A DNA stretch of 64,000 bases, taken from assembly GCF_000002995.4 (NCBI RefSeq), contig NW_025062477.1, forward strand, positions 3,210,776-3,274,775. The letters are read 5' to 3'. A program made the position numbers and the translations under genes. Of this stretch, positions 13,201-26,100 are shown piece by piece. Positions within the stretch are counted from its first letter, which is position 1; each line of letters opens with the position of its first letter. Below the pieces are notes generated by a model. It searched no databases. It was not told the DNA's origin and saw only the letters and a list, made by a program, of their open reading frames with translations. This stretch comes from Brugia malayi. Taxonomy: Eukaryota; Nematoda; Chromadorea; Rhabditida; Onchocercidae.

Positions 13201-13749
13201 ATAGAAACTTATTTTTAGATAAAATTTAAAATTACAATCAGATCACTCTTGAAACTGAACAATTTTTTAATTATTTCTCACAATTATTTCTCTTTAAATT
13301 TTATATTTTGTCAACCTCCGAAATGCTAAAGAATTGTAAAATATTGCAATATTCAGTGTTATTATCAAGATGTACATATGCATATATTTTTTTATGAATG
13401 ATTTGCAATTGAGCTTTATGTAACGTGATACGTGATTATGTCACGTCGAAATCAATCGAGAATAGTTCAAAAATTATGGTAATAATTTTATTGTTATTAT
13501 TTTTTAATTTTTTTTTTTTAATACTTAAGTACTAACTGCTATATTTTTCTTTTTTCAAAACTAGTGCAATACTTCTCATTTCAAATAAAGACATTTTTAA
13601 ATTGTCAATTTAATGTGACACTAAAGTATGCTTTTTGCTTTATACCAGTAGTTAGTTCTATTTCATGTTTCTTTTCATCATAAATTTTCTCTAATACTTA
13701 AATTGTGTTCAAAAAAAAAAAAGCCAATTTTACATCGTCCTTTTATTTC

Positions 13750-13786
<37 letters not shown>

Positions 13787-14625
13787 GCAAACTTGTTGAA
13801 TTTAATTTTGTAATAATGTGCATACATTGGTTTCTCCAATTTATTGGTAATTTCACAAGCGCTAATGTCCAAAAAAACATTTGTTTAATATTGTTGAATA
13901 TTTTTCATCTTAATTTAACACCAAACTGAATAATATTCTCAATTATTTACTTTTTATTTTATTATTTCAAATGATGCCATCCGGAAAATATTATTCAACT
14001 GAAATAGCACAATGAATTTTAATTTTCCGCATAAAATTACCAATTTTTTATACTTCATATTGCTGCTATCTTTCCTCATCAAATGGATAATAATTTCCTG
14101 CGATGATTTTTGATCATTTTTTTTTGTTCATTAAAATTTTTTTTTTTACCTAACCTATAGAAGGGGTAAATTTAGTAGGTGAGAAAGAGAAATGTCATTA
14201 AATGACTTTCACATTTATATATGTATATATGTATTATATCTACATTTAATGATAACCGTGTATTAGGGAAAGAAGGCAATGAAATATTTCACTTTGCCTA
14301 CCCCACCCTCTCTCCCATTTCTGCCCAATGTTTGGGTCATTGTCCAGTCTTCAGGCAAAAATAGTTACCAGCGTAAATTTCACATACCATTAGATGCCTT
14401 CCTGTTGCTATCTCTCTACCATCTGTTAGCTTTTAGTTTTATGTCTGCGCAACAGCTGTCTGATATAAATATTTGCTATTTCGATTAGAACAATCTAAAA
14501 AAAAAAAAAAAAAATAGGGACCAAATTTTTGTTCTGTCATTTGAGTTAAATTCCGGTTGACATTCTGATCGATGATCGAAACAATGTATATAAATATATA
14601 TGGCCAAGAAGGATAGCATTGTATG

Positions 14626-14657
14626 CCTTGCTTGGCTTCTTCCTTGCTTGGCTTCTT
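14626..14657. repeat. Two tandem copies of a 16-bp unit
   Basis: The unit ccttgcttggcttctt occurs twice without a gap. Its origin or role is not evident. Confidence 0.85.
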
Positions 14658-15805
14658 TCCTTTCTAGGCTTTTTATAAGCTTTTCCTTTCCGTTTTCCCT
14701 TTCAGACTAAATTGATACATTGATTTTGTCCTCTTCTCATGTCTCTGTCTCTTCGTTTATTTTATTGATTCGTTGTCGTCCACTTTTGCTGCAAATAAAA
14801 TGACCCTATTCGATGACTTGTATTCCGCATGTCATAAATATATTGTTGTGTTTATTATTATCATTAATTACTCTTACTATGGTTATTATTATTATCCTTA
14901 ACAATTGTTATTAATTATTATTATTCTTTGAATTATGCTTTATTAATTAAAAAAATTATTTTTCGTTTTCCTCTTATTTTTGTTTACTTTTTTAATTTAG
15001 AAAAAAAGAACAAAAGACGGAAGGAGAGATTTAGTAAACAATTGATATTATTAAAAAAAAAAAAATTTGTATCATTTCCAGATAAATTAACATCTGCGCT
15101 TGAACATTTTCCTTTAGGTTTTTAGAATTTGATTTTATTCAAATATGAAATTTAGAATTTTTATTCTAATATGAAAATATTAATCTTACTTAGTTTAATC
15201 ATTAAAATTTATTGATTAAACAAAATAAATCAAACTTAATATGCTTAACAATTAATACCTCTCCTTTCTCTCTCTCTCTCTCTCAAAATTTAATTGTTTT
15301 TTTTTTCTAAACTATTATCATTTAACATAATACAGCAACATTTCTGCAACTTTTTTTTTTAATATTAATTCATACCGTTTGCTGAGTTTAGTTTCTTGTG
15401 AAAATGTTATTTTCTTCATTTTTCATTCTTTTCACATTTGATTGACTGCCACTTTCTCCTATTTAAATAGATAATTTTTCTCTTTTCATATTACTCAAAA
15501 AGAAAAACAAAAAATAAAGAAAAGAAAAGAGAAGAACAGCATTGTTTTTTTTTTTTTTCAATTTTCGGCGGTTTTATTTTTTTTTTTTTTTTGACGCCAA
15601 TAAATTACTATTTAATTTTCACTTTTCATGAACTTTTATTCTTCCTTCCTTTTTTTTGTGCGGTAAATTTAACAAAAATTCTTCTTTTCATTCTTTTGTT
15701 AAATGTTTGATGAGTGGTTAAGTTCATAGTTCCAATGTATCACATAATTTTTAGAAAAAAAAAAAAAAGATCTTTTTTAAGTAATTAAGCATCTTTTTTT
15801 TTTTT

Positions 15806-15909
15806 ATTAAGCATCTTTTTTTTTTTTATTGTAGGAAACGTGAAATACGTTTGGAGGATACTTAAGCATCTTTTTATTATTGTAGGAAACGTGAAATACG
15901 TTTGGAGGA
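15806..15909. repeat. Tandem duplication, about 50-bp unit, with an internal inverted repeat
   Basis: Two near-identical copies (about 15806-15858 and 15862-15909) differ mainly in the length of a T run. Each carries AAACGT-GAAAT-ACGTTT, a 6-bp inverted repeat with a 5-base spacer. A third partial start of the unit lies at 15786. No gene is attached. Confidence 0.85.
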
Positions 15910-16818
15910 AATTAATTTGTTTTTTTTTTCTTTCTTTTTAATTTCTCTACATTAAGCGTCGCGTCAATTATGAGATTTAATAAATAGTTATGAATGTAAA
16001 TTTAATGAAATAGTTTATAGTATGAAATTTCATATTCATATTTATAAACTTTGAAATAAAAAGTGAAAATTTTGCTAGCAAATATGATGAACACAAATAA
16101 TTTTCATACATTTGAGATTTTATCCTACTGAAATAACTTCATTTTTTATTTTTGCTATAGTTTTGAAAAATAAATTTGATCAATTTATTAAACGACAGTA
16201 GAATAAATTGTCAAAATTTCATGTCACCATGGTACCATAGTAAGCTTTTTCATTTGCAAGTGGTACTCATTTATTTCAGTGTATTAATCAAAATTCATTG
16301 AAAACGAATTATTGAGGAAATATTAAAATAAAATTGATTTTTATACGATAAAATTTACCTTTCACATTTCAAAAATGAACTGATCAATTGGTGATAAATT
16401 TCATTTAAGATTTTATTGATAAGATAATAGTTAAGATAATGCAAAAGAGAAAAGAAAAATAAAAATTTGCAAATTTATTCTTAATATTATATGCATGCCA
16501 TTCAAATATTGCACAAATATCAGTTTTAAATTATAACCTTTAAAATTTATTACAAATTGTTTGCTTATCTCATCGTTAATTCCAAATCACTTTTGTGTTT
16601 ACTTACTTTATCTCATATATTTCTATTTGTACAACGACACAATTTTAAATTTGATTTCGAATTCAAACCCTAATTTTAATTAATTCACAAACATTGTGTG
16701 TAAAAAGTAGTGTGGAAACAAAGAGTAATATTTTTTAAAGAGGCGAATCGAAAATCTTGTTTCACTGTTTGAATTTAATTTGATCTCATTTCGTAATTTT
16801 CCAGAATTTAATTAAATT

Positions 16819-16852
<34 letters not shown>

Positions 16853-18983
16853 GTAAATTTATTATCAATATTTAATTTTTTGCATTTTAATGAAATGAAA
16901 TGTATATTTTCTGCAAATTTTGTTAAAAAAAATTAGAATGTCAGAATAGTTTTGAACTAAAAATATTATTAGTAAAAAATAGCTACCGCATTTTCTTTCT
17001 TTTTTTTCATCAACTATTGTCAACAGTACATATGAACTAAACAACCATTTGTCATCTGTCATTGATTTTTATTTTTATCATCTATGCCATCTAGGAATTA
17101 TTTATATCCAAAATTAGCACACAAAAAAAAAAAAAAGATAGAATGACAAGATATTATGATTTAGCATAAAATCGATAGGTATTCATTTCAGTTTCCGGAT
17201 TGTTCAAAAGAATTTTGATTATATTATTTTTTTTTTTTAAATTTTTTATTGAGTTTATTGAATTTTAGGTCATCTTTGTTGAATCTCTTTCCAATAAAGT
17301 GCAATTCTTTTCTCAAATTTTTTTTCTTTTTAATAAAAAATTTTTTGTTTATCCTCAAAATTTCTCTCATGTAACCATAGTTTTATAATTTTGGACAACT
17401 TAGCATTTTATCTTTTCTCAAAGACAAAGTGCTAAGTTAGCAGAATTTATTAGTTTACTTTCTTAGAGTAAACATTTGATTTAATCGATAATAATTAAAT
17501 ATATTATTTTATAAATTCATTAATTAAAACTTTTGCTTTTCTTTTTCTTTTTACTTCCGATCATTTTTCATCTTTATTTCTTCGTTTTCCGTTTTACATT
17601 ATTTAAATATATAATTGTTATGATTATCTCACTTTCTATTTTTAATTCATCTAGTCGATCTCTTACTACTCTTTTTCAAATTTCAGTTTTTTTTTCTTTT
17701 TTCTCTTTTCAAAATACATAGCAGCAATCGGAAAACATAAATCATAATGCTACTGACGATGAACTAGTAAAAAGGATACATTTCTTCGTCTCCATTTCAT
17801 TCCAATGCATCTTTTCTTTTTTTTTTTTTGTTCTCGAATTACTACTACTTTCAAGGTTATTGTAATCATCTGATGCTGTTTTAATGGTAATATTTGTCAT
17901 CATTACACAGTCAAACTATCACTGTAAACTTCTCGAGATGACCAAGGTCATTTACACTATGCCAATGTCAATTACTATATAAAATATCATTGTATAATCA
18001 AATTTTAGAAAAACATTTTTTTGCTTCTCTTTTCTATTATTATTTTTTTTTTATCTGATTACTAACAATTATACTAATTAAATATTTATAATACATTTAT
18101 AAATTCTATATGGAATTTTATGGCTTAATTAAGCTTATTTTGTTTGGAAAATATCATCAGGTTAACTATAAATTATTTTACTTAGATTGTAACTATTGAT
18201 TTACTTATCATTTTACTGTTTATTGTGTAACTGACAGATATGATTACACTTTTCTTCCCTGTTCACATTGCTATTTTTCCACTTCATTAGCTTATGCTAT
18301 ATTAAACTTATGCATAGCACAATTTACAGTTTATTTAAATGACAGACAATAATTATCTGTCATTATAATTGTTTAGTTGACAACAGGTGGTGGTGGTGGT
18401 AATATTATTACGGTTTGTTCAGATTTGTTGATCTCGTTTTTGCCAAATTTCAAATTTTGCGGTACAATTGAGCAGTAGCATTGGTCTAAATTATATACCC
18501 TAATCGTTATCATCCAGATTTATATATCTGATTCAGATGTTTACTAATCTTTTCAAATTGCTATTCCGCTTACCGTTACTAAAAATTATTGTCCCATTGA
18601 TATTTGTCATCCATTTATTTCTTCATTCGGATAGCAAAGTTTAATGACACTCATCGTTCCATTTATTTGAAACGGGAGTAAAATTAAGTGATTCTCTTTT
18701 AATTGACTGTCTAAATCTTTGAAATAATTATCGAAGAGATGAGCAACACTGTTTCGAAGATAAAAGCCCTTCAATGACCAATGACAATCTCTCTTTATGA
18801 AGTGATAATGCTTTTTGAAATTTAAATATTGAGATTAAAATTACAAAAGTGACACTTTTTTTTTTTTTCATTCTTATTCTTGTCCTCTTAATTGTATGAG
18901 ATATCATTTTATCATGAAACCTGATTTTTAACAAGGAAAACATCAATTCTTATAAGGTCAGATGTATTTAACATCAAACCGTA

Positions 18984-18990
<7 letters not shown>

Positions 18991-19015
<25 letters not shown>

Positions 19016-19098
19016 ATACACGATCCGTTTATAATATATCATCCGTTTTATGCTCGACATACATGATCCGTTTATAATATATCATCCGTTTTATGCTC
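18991..19098. repeat. GATT microsatellite followed by a 43-bp-period tandem duplication
   Basis: About six GATT units are followed by two identical 34-bp blocks at 19022-19055 and 19065-19098, 43 bases apart. Each block itself contains ATCCGTTTtAT twice. Non-coding. Confidence 0.85.
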
Positions 19099-20164
19099 AT
19101 CAGTTATTATTATATAAATTTATTATTCACAATTTACTTCCTCTTTAATCTTTCTGAAATCATTTCTGTTTATTGAAAAGACAAACAATAAATTTCTCTT
19201 ATTTAAAATCTATTGTAAAAATTTTGAATATTATGCATTTTTCTCCATTTGAAATTTAATCCATTTCAGATTAGAAATACTTTTATTAAAAATCTGGTTA
19301 ACCATCGATTTTTTGATTCTCTAATAATCTTCCAATAAATTTTATCTTAAGTTTCGTACTTCACTTCATTCTTAAAAGAGCCATTTGTTTACCTCTTCTG
19401 CAATTATCATATTTACTGAGTAAATTCTTGACTAAATATCTTAATAAAAATTACCGATGCACATATTTCATTGTATAGTTGTTCTATAGATAGAATTTAA
19501 TTATAATTGATAAGAGAGTTATCAGTAAAAGTAATCATTTGAAATGTTTGAATGTTAAAGAAATGATTGCTAGTATATTCTATCTAACAGCTTTTTCTCG
19601 CTCTAAAATATGATAAAATGTAAAAATAGTATCTTTAAACAAATTCAAACTAATGTTGCATAAAATTAAAATTTTTGAAAATAATTTTTTTTTTTAACCT
19701 ACGATTGGATTATTTATAAAAATCCTTAGCACTTTAGAAAATTTTGCTTATTTTACAGGTGAAAATCATATATAAATCTTTCAAAATAATCAATAATCGA
19801 TGATTTCTCATTGCTAAATAATCATCTGATTCTTATCATTGACAAAAATTACAAAATGAATGATAAATTATCATTTTTAAATGAGTTCTATTGAAATGAT
19901 GATTAAATTTTAACTGTGTTTTTCATTGTAATTCAGTTTTGCAGAATATTTAAACTTATTGTTAATATGAAATTAGTTGTGATCAATTTTACTTCCGTAT
20001 TTTTCCCTTCTATTCGATCATAAAAATTTATTTATTATCATTCATTTCGTATATAACAAATCTTTCTGCAAATATGTTATATTCGTTCGTTTATTTACTT
20101 AAAAATATTTGTATAATTAAATTTTAATTAAAATGTTGAAAATTTTAGTTAGTTTGTGGCAATA

Positions 20165-23100
20165 ATGAGTGGTCGTAAGGTGACAGCTTATAGTTTTTTA
20201 TATGTCGCACCACCGAACATTGACTTCTCTCAACCATCACATTCAGCCAAGGTTTACTTTTCTTTTTTTTTTTTTTTTTTTTTTTTTGTTTCACTTCTCC
20301 CTCTCTCTCTCTCCTTTTTCAACTAAAAAAACATTTTTTTTTTTTTTAACTAAATAAATTATTTTGTTGAGATAGAACATTGGAAATAAATCGAATTAAA
20401 ATTTTTTGTTGTAAAAATAATTTTTCAAAATTTTTTTGAGGTAATTTTTTTTTCATATTTCATCGATAAAAAACAAAAAATAATTTACAGCGATGGCAAC
20501 GACGATGTTTTACATTATATGAAGATGGTGAATTAAGTTATGCATTAGATGATGATGTTAGCACTTTTTTTTTGATTTCATTTATTTTTTTAAGTATAAT
20601 TATTTCGCATTTTTAAATCTTATTTAAATCAATTCATTAAATTGTTTTTTTTTGCATTTAAAAATATTTTAATCTACATTTTCATCTAATTATTCTTTTT
20701 AATTATCTAATTTGTGTATATATTTTATATTCTCATTCAGATTCATTTTTTTTTTTTTTTTTTTTTTCAGCCAGAAACAGTTCCACAAGTTAAAATGGAT
20801 ATGAATCGATGTGTACGGGTTTGTGAAGCAGATGCAATAACGGGTCATTCACATAGTATCCTTGTAGCATTCCGGAATGATACTTCAAATTCCGATATTG
20901 CTAGTACTTGTGAAAATATTGAAAAAGATACCACAACTACTAATCAACATGTACCAATTTGCTATATGAAAGCTGATACTACCGAAGAAATACGATGGTA
21001 ACTTTACTTTCTTTCTTTTTTTTCAATTTTTTATTTTACCATTTTTTTTTTTAAATAATTAATTAAAGTTAAGAAGCATTGTTTAAAAATTAAATTATAG
21101 TTTCTTAAATTCAAAAATTTGTAAAAATTTTTTTTTTTACAAAAGCTAAATTTTATAGGTGGCAAAGCATACTGCAAAAATATGCTAAACGTAGTATTTA
21201 TCGTATAACTGCGACACCAATGCGTATGATTGATGATGAACGACAACGAATATTGGATGAAACTATTGAAATAGAAGAAATGATGGAACCTTGCGGACCA
21301 ACAATTATTCAGGTTTGAAAAAAAGTGAAAAAAAAAAAACGATCACTAATTAACAAATTATACTTGAATGTTCACTTCTGTTTGTTATATTTTGAAAAAA
21401 AAATATAATCAATTTTTTAAAGAATCTATGCATCACTAAATTTCATTCATTTTTAATTTTCATTTATTCCAAAAGTTTTTTTAAAAGATTTAAATTATAA
21501 AAAAGCTATCAAAATAACCATAAAGTATTCTTCGATGCTTTGTGCTGAAAACTTAATCTTTCTGACCTCTACTCTTTCCCATTTTTTTTTTTTTTTTTTC
21601 ATCAATTCTTCTATCCATTTTTTCCCTAATTTTTTAGACAGATTTCATTTGAATGTTAAAAAAAAAAAAAAAAAATACAATTTGAAGTCTCGGTTTTAAC
21701 AAATAATTGTCAATTTCGATTTATCTAATTAATTTAATATTTTGCTTATCAAACAATTTACTTAACCATTCTTTAAGGCAACTTTTTTTGGGTACTTCTC
21801 GGGAAAAATGTCTAAATTATATGACTCAAATCTATTCAAAATCAATCATTAAACTTATGCGACTAATAAAAGGGGAAAATACATTCCGAAATTACCCTGA
21901 TAAAATCATTCCTTAAAAATGATAAAACATCACTAAACTGATTAGCAATAGTATTGTTCCGTTTCCTTATTCCAGTGTAACTAACGTTCCGGTATTGTAT
22001 CAATTAATCATACGGAAAGTGAAAACGAAACGCAAATATTTATTTTCTTCTCTTTTATTGGTTAAAAAAAATATATTTGATTTTTATATCATTTTTTTTC
22101 TAAAAAATATTCTTATTCATTTGTATACAACTTTTATAAAAATTTGTGCAATTTTTATCTCATTTTCTTTAAAAATATTATTATAGCAGAAAAAAAAAAA
22201 AAAAAAATGTATTTTTCAGTACATTTCAGTACTGTTTGAAAATAAATTTTAAGAATGTATTTTTGAGTTACCCGTAGGAATGGAAATTGTCTAGTTTCTT
22301 TTATTATATGATTTTAATTTCAGGTGAACGATTCACTTTCTCGTCCAACAAGTGCTTCATCAATACGATCAATCCATGAGGTACAACAGCTATCAGCATC
22401 ACAACTGGATCCCTTGTCAAATGTAGTAACACGGGTAGATTTAGGTACCCGGTCGAGCTCTGCTGATGCACACCACGGGACACCACGAGCTGTAAAATAT
22501 CGAAATAAAGTTAACAAGTAAGTAAAATAGTAATAAACTATTTGTAAATTGAAATTAAATATTAAATGTTATAAGTGAAGTAATAGTTAAATTAGTGAAT
22601 AAAAGTAATATCACTGATTAAATTTACAATTCAATTTCTTGTCAACAAATTGTTTCAAACTTTGTATTTTACATTTGAAAGTTAAGTATCTTCGAAATGA
22701 TTTTGCAAAAATTAAATCCAAGTAATAACCAATTTTAAAACACAAAATTCATTATTGCCATTGCTAGTGAGCTCATAGAGTAACCTAAATTTTCCACCAA
22801 AACCTATTTTAAATCCAGATGGAAAATTTTTCGCAACACTCTACTTCATTTGAATCTATTCATCTCGGAAAATTCTCAAACAATTTTATATTTTAAATTT
22901 ACAACTCAATGAATTGTAGTATCTGTATACCATTCAAAATCCATCCAATTTCAATTATAAATTTTTACTTATTCTATAACTTTATAATAATTGTGATTGT
23001 GATAATAATGAATATATGATTTTATGATTATTGCTATCATCACTGTTACCAATTTTACAGTGATTATCATTTTTGTTATCACAGAGTACTTCTCTTATTC

Positions 23101-26100
23101 ACTTACTCAAAACATAACACTGTTCATTCAGATGACACATGAACTAAAAATTTGTCCTCGTTACCCTTATTTGAGAAAAAAAAATTAACAATTTTTCAAT
23201 TTTTTAATTTTTCTACACTTATCAAAATTTATCGTTTTGTCAAGAAACAGAGATGAAATTTATTTTCTCATCATTGCATTGTAATACTTTTATCAGAAAA
23301 GAGTACTTTATTTCATAAAAAATTTTTGAATGCGACAAGGACAACTTTTTACACTTTTTTTTTTCTTTTTTTCATAAATAATCTTTCTATTGAATTTAAC
23401 AAGAAAAGTATCGAGATTTTAATGAGATTTAACAAATGAAATGTTTAAAAAAAAACAAAAAATTTTTTTTTATATGATTGGATAAAGGATTTATTTTTTT
23501 CTTTTTTAATGGAAGATATATTGATAAGGGATTTGTATTTGTTATTTTAGAGAGGAACCATCACGGAAATCAATAAATGATGGTACTACGGGTATTACAA
23601 CACCTCCGGAAACACCACCACCACTTCCTGAATCACCATGTCCTCCGTTATCTTCCCGGAAGACACCACTTTCTACTGTAAGTTTTTCCATTTGACCAGA
23701 TTTACAATAAAGTTCTCGTAAAAAGTTTTCCTATGTGAATGTAAGAAGTTTTCATATGTGAATGCATATTTAATTTCTAAAAACGATTAGCATTTTGGTA
23801 TTCAATTTTATTCCTAAAAATGCTTTCTCTTAATGCTACTTAAAAGCATAATTGTATCTTTTAGGTTGAAATGATAATAAGTAAAGTTTGGTAAAAATTT
23901 AAATGAAATACTAAACTTTTAAAGTTGAAGTAAATTAAAATTTATAATTTTTTTTCAGCCATTTTCCATTGATACATCCAGTGCACATACACTTAGGAAA
24001 GGATGGTTGATGTTACGGGGTAAAGGTGCTTCTGACTGGACAAAACATTGGGTAGTACTAGCTGGACTATCACTCAAATTGTATAAGTATGTTAATTTCA
24101 AAAATTTTTTATTCTGCAAACATAAATTTATAATATTTTATAATTTGTATTATCAAAATATCTACCCTTTTTTTTCTTCGAGAAAAATATGTCAAAGAAT
24201 GATAGTAGTCTATAAGTGAAATTTCATTTCATTATATACCTATCTGTCATTTCATATTTGTTTGTTGACCTTCAGAGATGTCTGGGCTGAAGACTCTGCT
24301 GAGCCATTGCTTTCTGTTGACCTCAATGAATGTGAAAATGTTTATCCATCAGCTTCTGCTAAGAATTATGGCATTGAAATCAAAGTTAGCTTATTTGCTT
24401 TAAAATTTTGTAAAATTACTATTACTTCAAAATTATTTCATCTTAAAATTTTCACACAATTTCAAGAATTCAATCAATGATTAATAATTTTTTTCCTTAA
24501 AAATTTAGCAAATAAGAGGAAATTTTAGTGTCGACGAACTCGCTATGTACTTTCGGCAATGACACCCGGAATAAGAGATAGTTGGATTACAGCTCTGCAA
24601 CAAAATTTACACAATCCTTCACCTACTTATACTGAAGCTTGTCCAAGTGATGCTGCAAGTTTACCGGAAAGTGATTTGGTGTCGTTGTTACCAGTAAGTA
24701 TTAAACGTTTTTTATATCTAAAATTTCAAAAAAAAAAAAAACGAATATATGTGTATTCTTGCTTCCAGAATTTTGTCATCTTTTCACATTTACATATTTT
24801 CAACCGTTCATTCTACTTATTTCAGCGTAAAAAACATATTGCTTATGTGGCACCGGAATCTCATCATTCAAATTCAATGATGGATGACGAATCTTGTACT
24901 GAAGATGAACTGAATTCTCTTGAACGACCATCAAGAACTCATCAAGCAAATCTTTCCGAAAGGTTTCCGTATATGAAAATGTTGCTATCCACTTTTATGA
25001 ACTGATTTTAGTGTCAACCGAATCAATCAGTAATGTATATTGTTGACATCTATGTATAAATATTACATATTGCTAACTCCTAGAAATTTCATTTGAAATT
25101 CTGTATGATTTAAATTAATTTCTTTCTTCACTTGCATTCAACATTTCATTAAACACTTCATTTACAGATCATTCGATTCATCGGATGACGATGATAACGA
25201 AGTGATCGGTGATCGAACTGATCAACGTTCTCCTCAGCGACGTCGTAATGGTCGTGATCAAAGCTTATCACCAACTTTTCGTCGTTCTCCAGTATCACGT
25301 ATCAAAGATAAATCAACCAACAGACAACAAAATGGAACAATAAGATGGTATACAAAATTTTTTATACATATATTTTTTTTTCTAATGCTTAAGCTAATTA
25401 ATGAAAAAAATTGTAATGTTGTAATTTATTAATGGTTTTAGTTTAAAATTAATGACTTGCTTATATATTTAATATAATCTCTCAACTTGTTATTATTTTC
25501 GTTCAATTATAATAATTTTTTTTTTTTTTTTTTTAAGAAACAAAATTTTATGCTTTACAATAATTTAAGAGTAATTTTCCTTTTCATCACACATTTAAAA
25601 GAGTTTTGAGGAAAACTAACAAAATTTTTATTAATATTTACAACCTAATGGGAAGAAGATGAATTGGTGTAAATTAGTGTAATACTATTCACAGAGTAAA
25701 AATAAATATGTTTGAATTTAAAAATGCATCCTTAAATTTCTCACTTGCGAATGAATATTTTACTGATTGTGTATTTATGGAAATTGTTGTTTTTTTTTTT
25801 TTTTCAAATTCTTAAATTAATAGACATTTTTGTTTTATTCCTTAACTGTTAGCATATTTCTGACATTTATTTAGCTTCTCAACTTTTTCTTTTCAAAAAC
25901 AAAAAAAAAAAAAAAAAAAAGATAAAAATAAAAACTAAAAGTGCTGTATACTAGTTTAAATTTTAAATAATGTACAGATTATATATATATAAAAAGATTA
26001 TAGAGACAAGCTTATGATCTCATAGGGAGTATTAAAAACTAAAATTTCAATTTTCTAAGGAATACATTTTTCAAAAATTGAATTATTAAATTTTTATTCT

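Larger units (their letters stand above)
10231..20164. other. Long intergenic region between two divergent genes
   Basis: About 10 kb separates the starts of the two divergent genes. I found no chain of exons with matching phases on either strand. The longest open frames are low-complexity or short. Contents seen: many poly-T and poly-A runs (for example 16818-16849), CT-rich runs, a CA-rich stretch at 10738-10800, and small tandem duplications near 14626, 15806 and 19022. A moderately G+C-rich island at 14270-14480 and another at 10600-11110 hold no recognisable protein. Regulatory DNA or non-coding 5' exons of either gene could lie here unseen. Confidence 0.6.

Noticed and set aside
21707..22186. 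Open frames of 60-70 codons in intron 4 of the MPRIP-like gene
   Set aside because: Asn/Ile/Lys/Phe-rich products typical of AT-rich introns, without splice phase agreement with exons 4 and 5.
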